Source: Tannerellaceae bacterium | GTDB lineage: Bacteria; Bacteroidota; Bacteroidia; Bacteroidales; Tannerellaceae | Length of the DNA stretch: 64,000 bases | Direction: 5' to 3' | NCBI GenBank assembly: GCA_031255855.1 | Contig: JAIRRS010000160.1 | Location: 46,906 to 110,905, forward strand | In this document: positions 8,785-17,528 of the stretch, piece after piece | Position numbering within the stretch: the stretch's first letter is position 1 | How the letters are laid out: each line of letters starts with the position of its first letter | Translations under genes and position numbers: made by a program | Notes under the pieces: generated by a model | Told to the model about the DNA's origin: nothing | The model's database searches: none | The model's input: the letters and a program-made list of their open reading frames with translations, nothing else

Positions 8785-10782
8785 TCAATAACCGGGATTC
8801 TGATAGGCGTCCTTCTCTGCATCAGTCATTTCCAAAGCATTCAATTGACCTGTCGGTATAGGGCGTAAGTAATGGTACGTTTCGATTTTGCGGGTATAAG
8901 TACGCCGGGCGTGATCGCCTGATACGCTCATCGTACCAATAGCTGCTCCGTCATTCGTGCCACTGCCTATCTCGTAAGTCTGGGCATATTCAATCAATTT
9001 CTGTGTGCGAATCAGATCGAACCAACGCAATCCTTCGCCGAAATACTCGCGGCTACGCTCGGCAAGGATATAATCAATCGTGATTTCCGATGGCGTAGAC
9101 GCCAGCATAGCGGCACTGTTGTCTTGTATCTTTTCCTTGTTCCCGTTATTGTCCCAATACCACTTCCCCGCGCGGGCGCGAATAACGTTTATCAACTCTC
9201 TCGCACTCTTGCCTCCTTTTACAGCGGCGCCTTTTACGGCTGCCTCGGCCGCAACGAAATACAGTTCCGAGAAGTAAGCAATATTGATAGGACGAGTAAT
9301 GCCTCCATTAGGTTCACCAAGTCCGTCGCCATTGTTTGTGCGGTATGTTCCCAACTTCCAGAGATTAGGGTAGCGGCCGCGGCTGATATGACTTGGGGCG
9401 ATGACATAATCACTTCTGCCCGCCATTACACCTGCCGCCACTTCACTCGCTTTTGCGGAAGCGGAAGCATAGTCTATACTATTTCCATCAGCCGGATCTT
9501 CGTCGAGGAACGTCAGGATGGCATCGCCCGGATGCACTTCCATACCGTTGGCATTATACAGGGTTGTTTCGTCTTTAAGACTACCCTTCGTCCAGTTACC
9601 TCGGAATACTGTAACGAAAGTACCATCATAGCGGGAGTCGTTGACCTTGTCGGCAAAGGTAGTCTCAAATACGCCAATGGGAGGAGCCATACAACTCCAC
9701 GGACGGCCATACGCTTGTGCGGCTTCGCGTTGTACAGATTCCACGACCTTTGTCGTTCCATCCGTTAATTTTTGAAAACTCCTGATCAGCGTATAGTTCC
9801 AATCCACGAACCAAACAATCTGGTTGCCTGGCGCTCCGCCGCTGAAATAAGAATGGCTTTGTCCGTCGTAAAACTCGCTGCTCTCGGTGTGGTCGGCATA
9901 AAGCAACACTTCCCTATTACGGTCGTTGGAGCCGAGATGGACATTATAGTAATATTCCAACAATCCGAAATTTCCCGGATTTTCAATACCTTCCACCGCC
10001 ATGTCATACGCCTGCTGAAAATACCACGCGGCATCGTGTCCGTCAGGATCCGTACGCGGACATTCGGGATAAGTCGGAATATTTCCCTTGTTTTCAAGCC
10101 ACCATCCATACGTCAAGTATGCTTTGGCCAGCATCAGACGCGCCAATGTTTTGGTAACGCCGCCTGTTACACGTCCTGTTTCAGGCAACAATTCCACCGA
10201 CAGTTTCAGGTCGGGAAAGACAGCGCGCGTGTAAACCTCAGGAACCGTGTTACGCGCGGAAACACGTACGGGCGTAATATTAAACTTCAATTCACCCGAT
10301 CCCAAATCTAATGGCACCCCGCCGAAAGTCTGCACCAGTTGGAAATAATCGAAAGCGCGAAAGAAACGGGCTTCGGCTATCAGCGCGTCAGTGACTCCCG
10401 CTTCTGTGCCGTTTTCTATCACGCCACTTGCTGTATTGATATTGGAAAACACCGCGTTCCACAAAGCGTCTGAACGTACCGTGTTCGCGGCATAGTTACC
10501 TACGCCTTCGGTCAGGTCGATGTCTTTAAAGTTATTATCAGCGCTCCATGCGAACGTATATTCATCAGTCGGCTGTTGACATGCAGCATAGTAATACTGA
10601 CCATAAAACTGTCGCAGATGGGCATACATGGATGTCAATCCACCCATCACGCCTTCTTCGGTTTTGAAGAAAGTGGGATCATAACTGCTGCGCGGCTGCT
10701 CGTCCAGAATACCAGAGCATCCCATAAGGAACAGTGAGGAAAGAACGGCTCCTGCGATTGATTTCATATATAAATTTTTCAT
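8785..10782 (-). CDS. SusD/RagB-family surface glycan-binding lipoprotein
   Basis: Outer-membrane lipoprotein of 665 residues that caps the SusC channel and binds the glycan at the cell surface. The N-terminus has a lipoprotein signal with lipobox LMGC (Cys 22) followed by SGILDEQPRSSYDPTFFKTEEG, the canonical SusD start. Further family marks are AEARFFRAFDYFQLVQTFGGVPL, LARLMLAKAYLTYG, the late YFSELYFVAAEAAVKG and ILAERSREYFGEGLRWFDLIRTQKL, ending with YLRPIPTGQLNALEM and QNPGY. The long middle stretch, with repeated Tyr and Trp, would hold the ligand site. It lies 25 bases after susC and is followed by a strong hairpin. The ligand is presumably decorated xylan, judged from the enzymes encoded downstream. 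Confidence 0.96.
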   Translation of the reverse strand: MKNLYMKSIAGAVLSSLFLMGCSGILDEQPRSSYDPTFFKTEEGVMGGLTSMYAHLRQFYGQYYYAACQQPTDEYTFAWSADNNFKDIDLTEGVGNYAANTVRSDALWNAVFSNINTASGVIENGTEAGVTDALIAEARFFRAFDYFQLVQTFGGVPLDLGSGELKFNITPVRVSARNTVPEVYTRAVFPDLKLSVELLPETGRVTGGVTKTLARLMLAKAYLTYGWWLENKGNIPTYPECPRTDPDGHDAAWYFQQAYDMAVEGIENPGNFGLLEYYYNVHLGSNDRNREVLLYADHTESSEFYDGQSHSYFSGGAPGNQIVWFVDWNYTLIRSFQKLTDGTTKVVESVQREAAQAYGRPWSCMAPPIGVFETTFADKVNDSRYDGTFVTVFRGNWTKGSLKDETTLYNANGMEVHPGDAILTFLDEDPADGNSIDYASASAKASEVAAGVMAGRSDYVIAPSHISRGRYPNLWKLGTYRTNNGDGLGEPNGGITRPINIAYFSELYFVAAEAAVKGAAVKGGKSARELINVIRARAGKWYWDNNGNKEKIQDNSAAMLASTPSEITIDYILAERSREYFGEGLRWFDLIRTQKLIEYAQTYEIGSGTNDGAAIGTMSVSGDHARRTYTRKIETYHYLRPIPTGQLNALEMTDAEKDAYQNPGY

Positions 10783-10807
10783 ACTGTATTTTTCTATATT
10801 AAGAGGT

Positions 10808-13800
10808 TTAAAATGTCAGGTTCAGCCCGACCAGATAATTCGTAGCGTTGGGCGAGTTGGTTCCTATAATCAGCAAGCGCGATTTGAGGCTGGTGGTTAC
10901 CGCCTGGTTCTCGTCACCGTAAGAGTTTGGTTCGGGGTCGCCGCCACTCTCGTTGTAGTAAGGCGAGAATAATACGAACGGGTTTTGTACTGTGGCATAA
11001 AGCCGGAGATTGCCTATGGCATAGCGCTTCAACCATTCTTTTGGAACATTATAGCCTACTGTTATGGTCCGCACTTTCAGATAAGATGCGTCAAAATATC
11101 CCAGCGTACTCCCGTATTTCGGGTTATCGCTCTGTTCTATTCCGCCCGGTTTGGGATATTTGGCATTGGGATTATCTGGTGTCCAGTAATCTACTTTTAC
11201 GTTGCCGCGCCGTCCGGTCATCATGTTCAGGTAACCGGAGGAAGAATAAAGCGTACTGATTAGCGTTCCTCCACTCTTGAACGCGCCGACTACGCTTAAA
11301 TCAAAATTCTTGTAAGCTACCAGCGTATTGAAACCACCCTGGAAATTCGGTTCCATCGAGATGATCTGTCTGTCATCGGGTCCTATCGCGCGAGTAGGCA
11401 ATCCGTTGGCATCATAATCGCCGTTATATTTCACTTTGATCATGCCTGCATTTCCACCCGGCTCAGCAATATCCATAGCCGCTTTTTCGCTTTCCTGCCA
11501 CAACCCTATCTTCTCATAATCGTAGATTACATCAATGGGATAGCCAACAAACCACCAGTTGTTTTCGTCGCGTTTAGCGTCCGAAGAAGCAAGAGACACT
11601 AGTTTGTTGCGATTGGAATAAAGGTTGATGCCAGCATTCCACGTCCAGCCGTTCACATTATCTAATATCACACCGTTAAGCGAAAGCTCAAAACCTTTAT
11701 TCTGCGTTTCCCCGATATTTGCCATATAGCTGCCTACACCGGCCGTTTGGGGTAGGCTTACGCTGAGCAATACATCTTTGGTATTTTGAATATAGTACTC
11801 TACCGTACCGCTAATGCGGTTGTTCAGTAGCGAAAAGTCCAAGCCGAAATTGTACGTGCTGGAATATTCCCAGCCCAAGCTGGAGTTAGGAAGTTCAGAT
11901 ACGTAGAAACCAGTATCATACGAGTCTGCCCCGAAGTTGTAGGGACGGGTGGAGAGAAGTCCAAACGTTTTATAAGGATTAACAGACTGGTTGGAGGTTT
12001 GGCCATACCCCACACGCAATTTCAACTGGTCTACTGTGGAAAGATAGTTCTCCCAAAAAGCTTCTTTCGAAATGTTCCAGCCAATAGATACGGCAGGATA
12101 GGTATGCCACTTATGTCCAGGCGCCAAACGCGAAGAAGCATCGGCACGGAAAGCCACACTCGCCATGTACCTGTCGTCATACGAATACATCGCGCGTCCC
12201 ATCCACGACATCAAGCCGCTTTGTTCATAAGCCTGATCGCCCGGATTGACAGTAATTTCACCGGCGGCATGTCCCAGATTGTAATACTGAAAGTATCCAG
12301 CGGGAATATCCCTTGCCGCAACGGCAGACCTGTTATAGGTGGTTTGTTCGGCGGAATACATACCTACGGCATTGATCCTGTGTTTTCCGAACGTCCGGTC
12401 GTATGTCAGCAGGTTTTCAACCGTCCAGTTGGTGGTGAGTGAATTATTGATGGAAGCAGAAGAAGTCGTGTTGGGATTTACTTCATTTATACCTTGTCCC
12501 CTGAAAGCGCCGCCATTGCCATGCCGGAGGTTCAGACCGAGATTGATACGATACTTCAAACCTTCCACGCCGGGTATTTTTACTTCGCCATAAACCGTGT
12601 TGTATGAACCGAACGCTTTGTCTTCTTGAATCCAAAGGTCTTCTAATCCTTCCAACACTTCGCGCGGATAAATAAATTGTTCGTCCGTCGTCATCTTAAC
12701 CGTTCTTTTCCATGTCCCATCTTCGTTCTTCGGATTAACCAAAGGAGAGAGACTCAATGTTCCGTACAAACCGATATTTCCGCCTTCGGTCAGGTTGTAT
12801 GTATTATTGGTAACAAACCCTACCTTTATATTCTCGCCCACTTCCTGGTCGAGAGATCCACGCAACGAGACACGGCTATATTGTTGCGTAGGCACTACGC
12901 CCTGGTCGTGATAGTAACCCAATCCAAAACTGTAGTTATTCCCCTTACCACCGCCGGAAACGCCTACATCATGACTGGTGGTGATACCGGTGCGGTAAAA
13001 TAAATCCTGCCAGTCGGTATTCATATCGTCTGATTCGTCTATTCCGTTGCTGTATTTACCGGCAGCTTTACGAATGGCGGCCAATTCCTGTCCGTTCATC
13101 ATCGGATACTTTTCGGCAATCTTAACGCCGTAATATCCGTTGTACGTTACTTGCGCTTTCTGATCGGTATATCCTTTATTCGTCGTTACCATAATCACGC
13201 CGTTTGCCCCACGCGACCCATAAATAGCTGTAGAAGATGCATCTTTCAGTATATCAAGGCTTTTTATATCATTCGGGTTGATATCGGACAGCGAACCTGC
13301 AAAAGGAATACCGTCAAGCACAACCAGCGGATCATTACTGGCGTTGAGCGAACGAGTACCACGAATACGTATCTGCATGGACGCGCCTGGCTGAGAGGAT
13401 GTTTGCGTCATATCCACACCGGCAACACGCCCTTGCAAAGCAGATGATATATTCCCTGTCTGTACGACGCGTAAATCTTCTCCACGCATGGAAGCCACCG
13501 AACCTGTCACGGCTTCCCTGCGCTGTGTGCCATATCCGATCACCACTACGTTATCCAGCATTTTTGAGTCTTCCTCTATAGTAATATTGAAAGACGTCTT
13601 TCCTGCTACCGGAATTTCTTTCGTCTGGTAACCGATATAAGAAACAACAAGGATGGCGTTGCTTTCTACATTTAACGCAAACGCTCCGTCAAAATCGGTA
13701 ACGACCCCGTTTGTTGTTCCTTTTTCTACCACATTCGCGCCGATAACCGGTTCTCCTGTAGCATTATCCTTCACAAGACCTTTTATGTTAACTGTTTGCG

Positions 13801-13876
13801 AAAATGCCCATAAAGGCACAACGCACAACAAAAACAGTAGGCCTTGACGCTTCATACGATAATTTAAGAATTTCAT
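10808..13876 (-). CDS. SusC/RagA TonB-linked outer-membrane transporter
   Basis: The 22-stranded TonB-dependent channel that moves oligosaccharides across the outer membrane with SusD. The start was set at the ATG at 13874-13876 (MKFLNYRMKRQGLLF), giving about 1022 residues with a signal peptide ending WAFSQ. The upstream extension in the open frame starts at an ATG but adds charged residues before the signal. Domains in order are a carboxypeptidase-like regulatory domain (about 32-110, KGLVKDNATGEPVIGANVVEKG), the plug with VVVIGYGTQRREAVTGSV and LDILKDASSTAIYGSRGANGVI, and the barrel ending in TNYLVGLNLTF. It is the first gene of the locus and begins about 170 bases after a -7 box on this strand. 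No N-terminal sigma-interaction domain is seen. This fits control by the adjacent AraC-type protein rather than a sigma/anti-sigma pair. Confidence 0.96.
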   Translation of the reverse strand: MKFLNYRMKRQGLLFLLCVVPLWAFSQTVNIKGLVKDNATGEPVIGANVVEKGTTNGVVTDFDGAFALNVESNAILVVSYIGYQTKEIPVAGKTSFNITIEEDSKMLDNVVVIGYGTQRREAVTGSVASMRGEDLRVVQTGNISSALQGRVAGVDMTQTSSQPGASMQIRIRGTRSLNASNDPLVVLDGIPFAGSLSDINPNDIKSLDILKDASSTAIYGSRGANGVIMVTTNKGYTDQKAQVTYNGYYGVKIAEKYPMMNGQELAAIRKAAGKYSNGIDESDDMNTDWQDLFYRTGITTSHDVGVSGGGKGNNYSFGLGYYHDQGVVPTQQYSRVSLRGSLDQEVGENIKVGFVTNNTYNLTEGGNIGLYGTLSLSPLVNPKNEDGTWKRTVKMTTDEQFIYPREVLEGLEDLWIQEDKAFGSYNTVYGEVKIPGVEGLKYRINLGLNLRHGNGGAFRGQGINEVNPNTTSSASINNSLTTNWTVENLLTYDRTFGKHRINAVGMYSAEQTTYNRSAVAARDIPAGYFQYYNLGHAAGEITVNPGDQAYEQSGLMSWMGRAMYSYDDRYMASVAFRADASSRLAPGHKWHTYPAVSIGWNISKEAFWENYLSTVDQLKLRVGYGQTSNQSVNPYKTFGLLSTRPYNFGADSYDTGFYVSELPNSSLGWEYSSTYNFGLDFSLLNNRISGTVEYYIQNTKDVLLSVSLPQTAGVGSYMANIGETQNKGFELSLNGVILDNVNGWTWNAGINLYSNRNKLVSLASSDAKRDENNWWFVGYPIDVIYDYEKIGLWQESEKAAMDIAEPGGNAGMIKVKYNGDYDANGLPTRAIGPDDRQIISMEPNFQGGFNTLVAYKNFDLSVVGAFKSGGTLISTLYSSSGYLNMMTGRRGNVKVDYWTPDNPNAKYPKPGGIEQSDNPKYGSTLGYFDASYLKVRTITVGYNVPKEWLKRYAIGNLRLYATVQNPFVLFSPYYNESGGDPEPNSYGDENQAVTTSLKSRLLIIGTNSPNATNYLVGLNLTF

Positions 13877-14042
13877 GATAAAAGATTTTTTAGTTAGTAA
13901 AACAATGTCCTCCTTTGTCCTAACCGGCAGACAAACATGATGATAAAAATGCACAACGTTCTTTACCGAGGTTCATACTGTGGAAGGTTCCCATAAGCAT
14001 ATTATTAAAAAAGTTAAACATTATAGCTATTATGTATCGACA

Positions 14043-14050
14043 CAAAAATA
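14043..14050 (-). promoter_or_regulatory. Promoter -7 box for the susC operon
   Basis: TATTTTTG on the minus strand matches the Bacteroidetes TAnnTTTG -7 element. It lies about 167 bases before the susC ATG, in the 263-base divergent region shared with the AraC-type gene, leaving a long leader. No clear TTTG -33 element is seen. Confidence 0.5.
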
Positions 14051-14139
14051 GATTTAAAATAAATTCCAGAATATTTGTTTTTTTGCAGAAACTATGCATA
14101 TTTTAGCAACTATTATTCCCATCTTGAAAACCAACGGAA

Positions 14140-15021
14140 ATGAAAACGATTATGAATGAAAGACTTCCTATTTCGGAAGCCAATCCTATCCATCCACGCT
14201 ATTATGATTATGACCATTTTACGTATCCGTGGCATTTTCATAGCCAATATGAGATTATCTATGTGAAAGAGAGTACGGGATTATGTTTCGTCGGGGATTG
14301 TATTGAAAAATTTTCCGGCGGCGACCTTATCCTTCTCGGAAGCAATCTTCCTCATTATCTATTAAGCGATGATATTTATATCACCGGAAATCATGAATTA
14401 AGAGTGAAAGGTACTATCATCCAATTCGAAAAAGATTTTATGAGCTATTCCATCGAACATTATCCGCAATTCTTGCAGATAAAAACATTTCTGGAAGAAT
14501 CCAGGAGAGGGGTTTTCTTCCGCAAATTAAGTTGCCGGTCAATAATCGATTTGCTGGATGATTTCCCTACGTTCAAAGATTTCGATCAGATAACTAATTT
14601 ATTATTGCTCCTTCAGAAGATGGCGACGTATTCCGACAGACAGTTGTTAGCCTCCCTTCTATACTATGAAGCTTTTCCCACTTTCGGAAACAACCGGATT
14701 GAAAAAATAATCTCATTCATCAATAGCAACTATACCCGCGATATCAGCCTAACGGAAATTGCGTCTATGGCTGCCATGAATCCGAGCGCTTTCTGCCGGT
14801 ATTTTAAAGAGAACACGGGTAAAACCTATGTAAAGTATGTCGCGGATATGCGGATTGGGTACGCCTGTAAATTGCTGACATTGAACAAAATGAACATTTC
14901 TCAAATATGTTATGAATGTGGATTTGATTCTATAAGCAATTTTAACCGCACGTTTAAACAAGCAACGCAATTTACGCCAACTCAGTATCAACAAAAGATA
15001 CTGGGGAAATCATCTGAATGA
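14140..15021 (+). CDS. AraC-family transcriptional regulator
   Basis: Cytoplasmic regulator of 293 residues. An N-terminal cupin-like sensor (about 15-130) holds FTYPWHFHSQYEIIYVKES and GDLILLGSNLPHYL, the usual His-rich ligand pocket of sugar-sensing AraC proteins. The C-terminus (about 190-290) carries the two helix-turn-helix units, with ISLTEIASMAAMNPSAFCRYFKENTGKTYVKY (first part) and ISQICYECGFDSISNFNRTFKQATQFTPTQYQ (second part, split in the family pattern). It is transcribed away from susC across a 263-base region, so it most likely controls the xylan locus. Its last codons are part of a 22-bp-period repeat cluster that continues past the stop. The DNA-binding role is clear; inducer and target are inferred. 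Confidence 0.92.
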   Translation: MKTIMNERLPISEANPIHPRYYDYDHFTYPWHFHSQYEIIYVKESTGLCFVGDCIEKFSGGDLILLGSNLPHYLLSDDIYITGNHELRVKGTIIQFEKDFMSYSIEHYPQFLQIKTFLEESRRGVFFRKLSCRSIIDLLDDFPTFKDFDQITNLLLLLQKMATYSDRQLLASLLYYEAFPTFGNNRIEKIISFINSNYTRDISLTEIASMAAMNPSAFCRYFKENTGKTYVKYVADMRIGYACKLLTLNKMNISQICYECGFDSISNFNRTFKQATQFTPTQYQQKILGKSSE

Positions 15022-15086
15022 TTTCCTAATTTCATTGGGATGTTTGCCCTAATTCATCCAAATGTTTCCCTAAATTCATCCAGATG
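15011..15086. repeat. Four-unit 22-bp-period CATnnnnATG repeat cluster, copy 1
   Basis: Four 10-mers stand exactly 22 bases apart at 15011 (CATCTGAATG), 15033 (CATTGGGATG), 15055 (CATCCAAATG) and 15077 (CATCCAGATG). Spacers are T- and C-rich (TTTGCCCTAATT, TTTCCCTAAATT). Most units are near-palindromes (CATC/GATG arms). The first unit overlaps the stop of the AraC-type gene. A colinear second copy is at 50038-50112. Two helical turns between units would place them on one face of DNA. Function unknown. Confidence 0.85.
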
Positions 15087-15160
15087 AATTTTTAGCAACT
15101 TCTACTGGCTCCATAGACCCATTTTTTTGCATCAAGGCTAAAAATCTCAAATAAATTACA

Positions 15161-15205
15161 TATATTTGCAAACAACTACATATTGTGTAGTGCTTTGCAA
15201 ATATA
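15161..15205 (+). promoter_or_regulatory. Promoter and 45-bp dyad operator for the AbiEi-type gene
   Basis: A nearly perfect dyad is centred on 15183. The outer arms TATATTTGCAAA (15161-15172) and TTTGCAAATATA (15194-15205) match in full. The inner arms ACTACA (15175-15180) and TGTAGT (15186-15191) match too. The left arm begins with TATATTTG, a Bacteroidetes -7 box, so a protein bound to the dyad would block the promoter. AbiEi antitoxins are known to repress their own operon through inverted repeats, so self-regulation is likely. The dyad ends five bases before the ATG. Confidence 0.75.
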
Positions 15206-15209
15206 GTTT

Positions 15210-16022
15210 ATGGCGAATTTAAAGTTGGATAGAAGTAATAAATGGGATCAGTTCTTTGTTGAACTGCAATCTCAAGGGCGTTATGCCTTTACTTTTGAGG
15301 AATTGCGCAATCGCTTCAAGTCATCTGAAAAGACATTACTGCAAGGCTTGTACAGATATAAAACCAAGAAACAAATAGCGCAAATACGGAAAGGCTTCTA
15401 TGTCATCATTCCGCCCAATTATTCCAATCAGGGAATGCTTCCTCCATATTTGTTTATCGACGACCTGATGAAGTCTCTGGATAAGCCCTATTACGTGGCT
15501 TTGCTATCCGCGGCAGCTTTACATGGGGCCGCACATCAGCAACCGATGGAATACTTTGTCATGGCGGAAACTCCGGCTCCAAGGAGTATTAATAACAAAA
15601 AATTGAAAGTCTCCTTTTTTTCAAAAAACTTATGGGAGCAGGATGATATTGTGCAAAAAACAACTGACGCCGGCTATCTCAATGTTTCTTCTCCAGAATT
15701 AACAGCATTGGACTTATTGGCTTATGTCGATAAAATAGGTATGAATAGGGCTGTTACTGTTTTACAGGAGTTAGCACAGGCAATGAAAGCGGCAACACTC
15801 TCAAAAACTGCGAAGAGGTGTTCAAATACTCCTGTAATCCAACGGTTAGGTTATATTTTAGATAAAGCATTGGGCGAAGAAAAACTATCAGATTCTTTAT
15901 TGAAGATTTTGACTGCCAGAAATGTATCTCCGGTATTATTGGCTACTCAAAAAGAAAAGCAGGGAGAGTTAGATGAAGTATGGAGGGTTATTAAAAATGT
16001 AGAGATAGAAAGTGATTTATGA
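15210..16022 (+). CDS. AbiEi-type (type IV) antitoxin / transcriptional regulator
   Basis: A 270-residue protein with the AbiEi layout: an N-terminal winged helix (about 1-75, LDRSNKWDQFFVELQSQGRYAFTF as the first part, then RKGFYVIIPPNYSNQG) and a C-terminal antitoxin domain with PYYVALLSAAALHGAAHQQP, VSSPELTALDLLAY and a long helical end. In AbiE systems this protein represses the operon and offsets the nucleotidyltransferase toxin AbiEii. The following toxin gene begins in a four-base ATGA overlap, as in intact AbiE operons, but stops after 43 codons. The antitoxin is therefore now without a local partner. It keeps its promoter-dyad, so it may persist as a self-regulated orphan or protect against AbiE toxins elsewhere. 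Start chosen at the ATG five bases after the dyad. Confidence 0.88.
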   Translation: MANLKLDRSNKWDQFFVELQSQGRYAFTFEELRNRFKSSEKTLLQGLYRYKTKKQIAQIRKGFYVIIPPNYSNQGMLPPYLFIDDLMKSLDKPYYVALLSAAALHGAAHQQPMEYFVMAETPAPRSINNKKLKVSFFSKNLWEQDDIVQKTTDAGYLNVSSPELTALDLLAYVDKIGMNRAVTVLQELAQAMKAATLSKTAKRCSNTPVIQRLGYILDKALGEEKLSDSLLKILTARNVSPVLLATQKEKQGELDEVWRVIKNVEIESDL

Positions 16023-16150
16023 TACCACGCCGATATATAGAAGAATGGAAAGCAATTGCACCTTGGCCGATCGATGCCCAAGTAGAGCAAGATTTAGTAA
16101 TTGCCAGAGTTTTGGTAGAAATATTTTCTGACGATCTGCTGAAAAGATGA
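16019..16150 (+). pseudogene. AbiEii toxin, N-terminal stump only
   Basis: The frame begins MIPRRYIEEWKAIAPWPIDA and continues QVEQDLVIARVLVEIFSDD before LLKR and a stop. This is the usual N-terminus of AbiEii nucleotidyltransferases, which have a GGTAL-type motif soon afterwards. Here that motif and the rest of the roughly 280-residue protein are missing. The frame shares ATGA with the antitoxin stop. The stop is created where the sequence passes into an HsdS-like fragment, so a deletion is more likely than a point mutation. No toxin activity is expected. Confidence 0.85.
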
Positions 16151-16266
16151 GCAATAAGCACTCTAAATATGATAACATACCAAATGGGTGGTTGAAAATC
16201 ACACTCAGGGATATAATTGCTCTTGAGTATGGTAAGAGTCTTATTTATAGAGAAAGAACCCGATAA
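16147..16266 (+). pseudogene. Fragment of a type I restriction specificity subunit (HsdS)
   Basis: A 39-codon frame reads MSNKHSKYDNIPNGWLKITL, then RDIIALEYGKSLIYRERTR. The segment IPNGW-(x)4-L-RDI-(x)5-YGKSL is the start of an HsdS target-recognition domain, normally followed by a few hundred more residues. Its ATG overlaps the AbiEii stop. The fragment ends in a stop shortly after GKSL. It appears to be debris of a type I restriction-modification locus joined to the broken AbiE toxin. No hsdM or hsdR is present. Confidence 0.65.
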
Positions 16267-16414
16267 CCCCGCCAAATTTCGTTTTTCTCTCAACGGACAA
16301 AATATCCTCGACTGGTTCAGGCAGAAATATCAAGAAGTAAAACAAATCATTAAACCCCCAATAAAGCCTCCCGTAAAGCCTGAAATGGGTAAAAACAAAG
16401 TTTTTAAGAGGTAA
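16240..16414 (+). pseudogene. C-terminal fragment of an unidentified protein
   Basis: In the frame after the HsdS fragment, about 55 codons read EKEPDNPAKFRFSLNGQNI, LDWFRQKYQEVKQIIKPPIK, PPVKPEMGKNKVFKR and a stop. There is no good start; the only upstream starts are TTG or lie in junction sequence. The Pro-Lys-rich end and organised amphipathic content suggest the tail of a real gene whose front was deleted. I do not recognise the family. Together with the two stumps before it, it marks three gene remnants within 400 bases. Confidence 0.45.
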
Positions 16415-16519
16415 GCATTGCTGTTTCTCAAATATTTAGTAATATTGATGGTGAAAACTCGAACGTTTGACGTAATGTCAGGAATCGTTCAAAATAATAA
16501 ACGTTTAAAAATAGAAAAT

Positions 16520-17476
16520 ATGAAGAGATTTACTTTGATTATAAGTTCAATATTGTTTGTATTGGTTATTTATACAAGTTGCGAAGAAGAAGAAGAAAAA
16601 ATCTATTCCAAAATTATTGAGGGATTAACCCTTGACACATATCCCAGAGTCGATGGTTCGACATCAGCGGGCCCATTAAACATAGTTATTGCCTGTGAAT
16701 TATTAGGAATTGATTATAAATGGGTGAAAGGTGATGGTGAATTATGGAAAATAGAACCTGCTTGGAAGTCAAAAGGTCATTCCCAAACGTTTACTGAATT
16801 AATCAAAATTTCAGGAACGCATCAATCCTGCATAAATCTGATTGACAGGGAAACAGACTTAATTTTGTCAGCGCGAAAACTATCGTCTGATGAAAAAAAA
16901 TATGCCGACAGTAAAGAAGTAAGTTTAATTGAAACTCCGATTGCACTCGATGCTTTCGTTTTTATTACTCACCACAACAATCCAATAAAATCACTAACAA
17001 TCAAACAAATACAAGATATTTATACAGAAAAAATCACCCATTGGAGTGAAGTTGGAGGAAATAATGTACCAATACATCCATATGTTAGAGAGCCCAATTC
17101 CGGAAGTCAAGAATTGATGGATTTATTGGTTATGAAAGATCTGGACATGGGGCAGCATCCTGTATCATGGGAAGTAGTTTTTACTATGACTGGGGCATTT
17201 GAAAGAGTTCAAAGTGATGAGAATGGTATATGCTACACCGTATACTACTATAAAGAGAATATTTTCAAAGAGGCACAAGTAAAAAGCATTGCTATTGAAG
17301 GGATTTATCCAGAGAAAGAAAGCATCAGCAACAATTCATACCCTTTGAATGCGGAAGTATATGCTATAATTCGCTCGGATTTAGATAAATCGTCGATGGC
17401 ATATAAAATCTATGAACTTCTTCAAACAAAAACAGGTAAAGAAATCATTCGCAAAAGTGGGTATATACCTAATTAA
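16520..17476 (+). CDS. PstS-like substrate-binding surface lipoprotein
   Basis: A 318-residue protein of the periplasmic phosphate-binding (PBP-like) fold. The start was placed at the ATG at 16520, giving MKRFTLIISSILFVLVIYTSC. The lipidated Cys is followed by five Glu. An acidic run after the Cys is a surface-export signal in Bacteroidetes lipoproteins. Binding-fold marks are YPRVDGSTSAGPLN near the N-terminus and REPNSGSQELMDLLV in the middle, the two anion-contact loops of PstS. ALDAFVFITHHNNPIKSLTI is the first hinge strand. No pstC, pstA, pstB or phoU gene is adjacent: remnants lie upstream and uvrA downstream. It may bind phosphate or another anion, or serve as a sensor. The ligand is not certain. 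Confidence 0.78.
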   Translation: MKRFTLIISSILFVLVIYTSCEEEEEKIYSKIIEGLTLDTYPRVDGSTSAGPLNIVIACELLGIDYKWVKGDGELWKIEPAWKSKGHSQTFTELIKISGTHQSCINLIDRETDLILSARKLSSDEKKYADSKEVSLIETPIALDAFVFITHHNNPIKSLTIKQIQDIYTEKITHWSEVGGNNVPIHPYVREPNSGSQELMDLLVMKDLDMGQHPVSWEVVFTMTGAFERVQSDENGICYTVYYYKENIFKEAQVKSIAIEGIYPEKESISNNSYPLNAEVYAIIRSDLDKSSMAYKIYELLQTKTGKEIIRKSGYIPN

Positions 17477-17528
17477 GTTAACGACGTCTTTGTCAAATCT
17501 TACGTAATGAAAATTGGACAAGATATTG

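Noticed and set aside
15011..15086. The 22-bp-period clusters considered as small CRISPR arrays
   Set aside because: The repeated core is only 10 bases and varies, the spacers are similar rather than unique, and 22 bases is far too short a period for a type II array.
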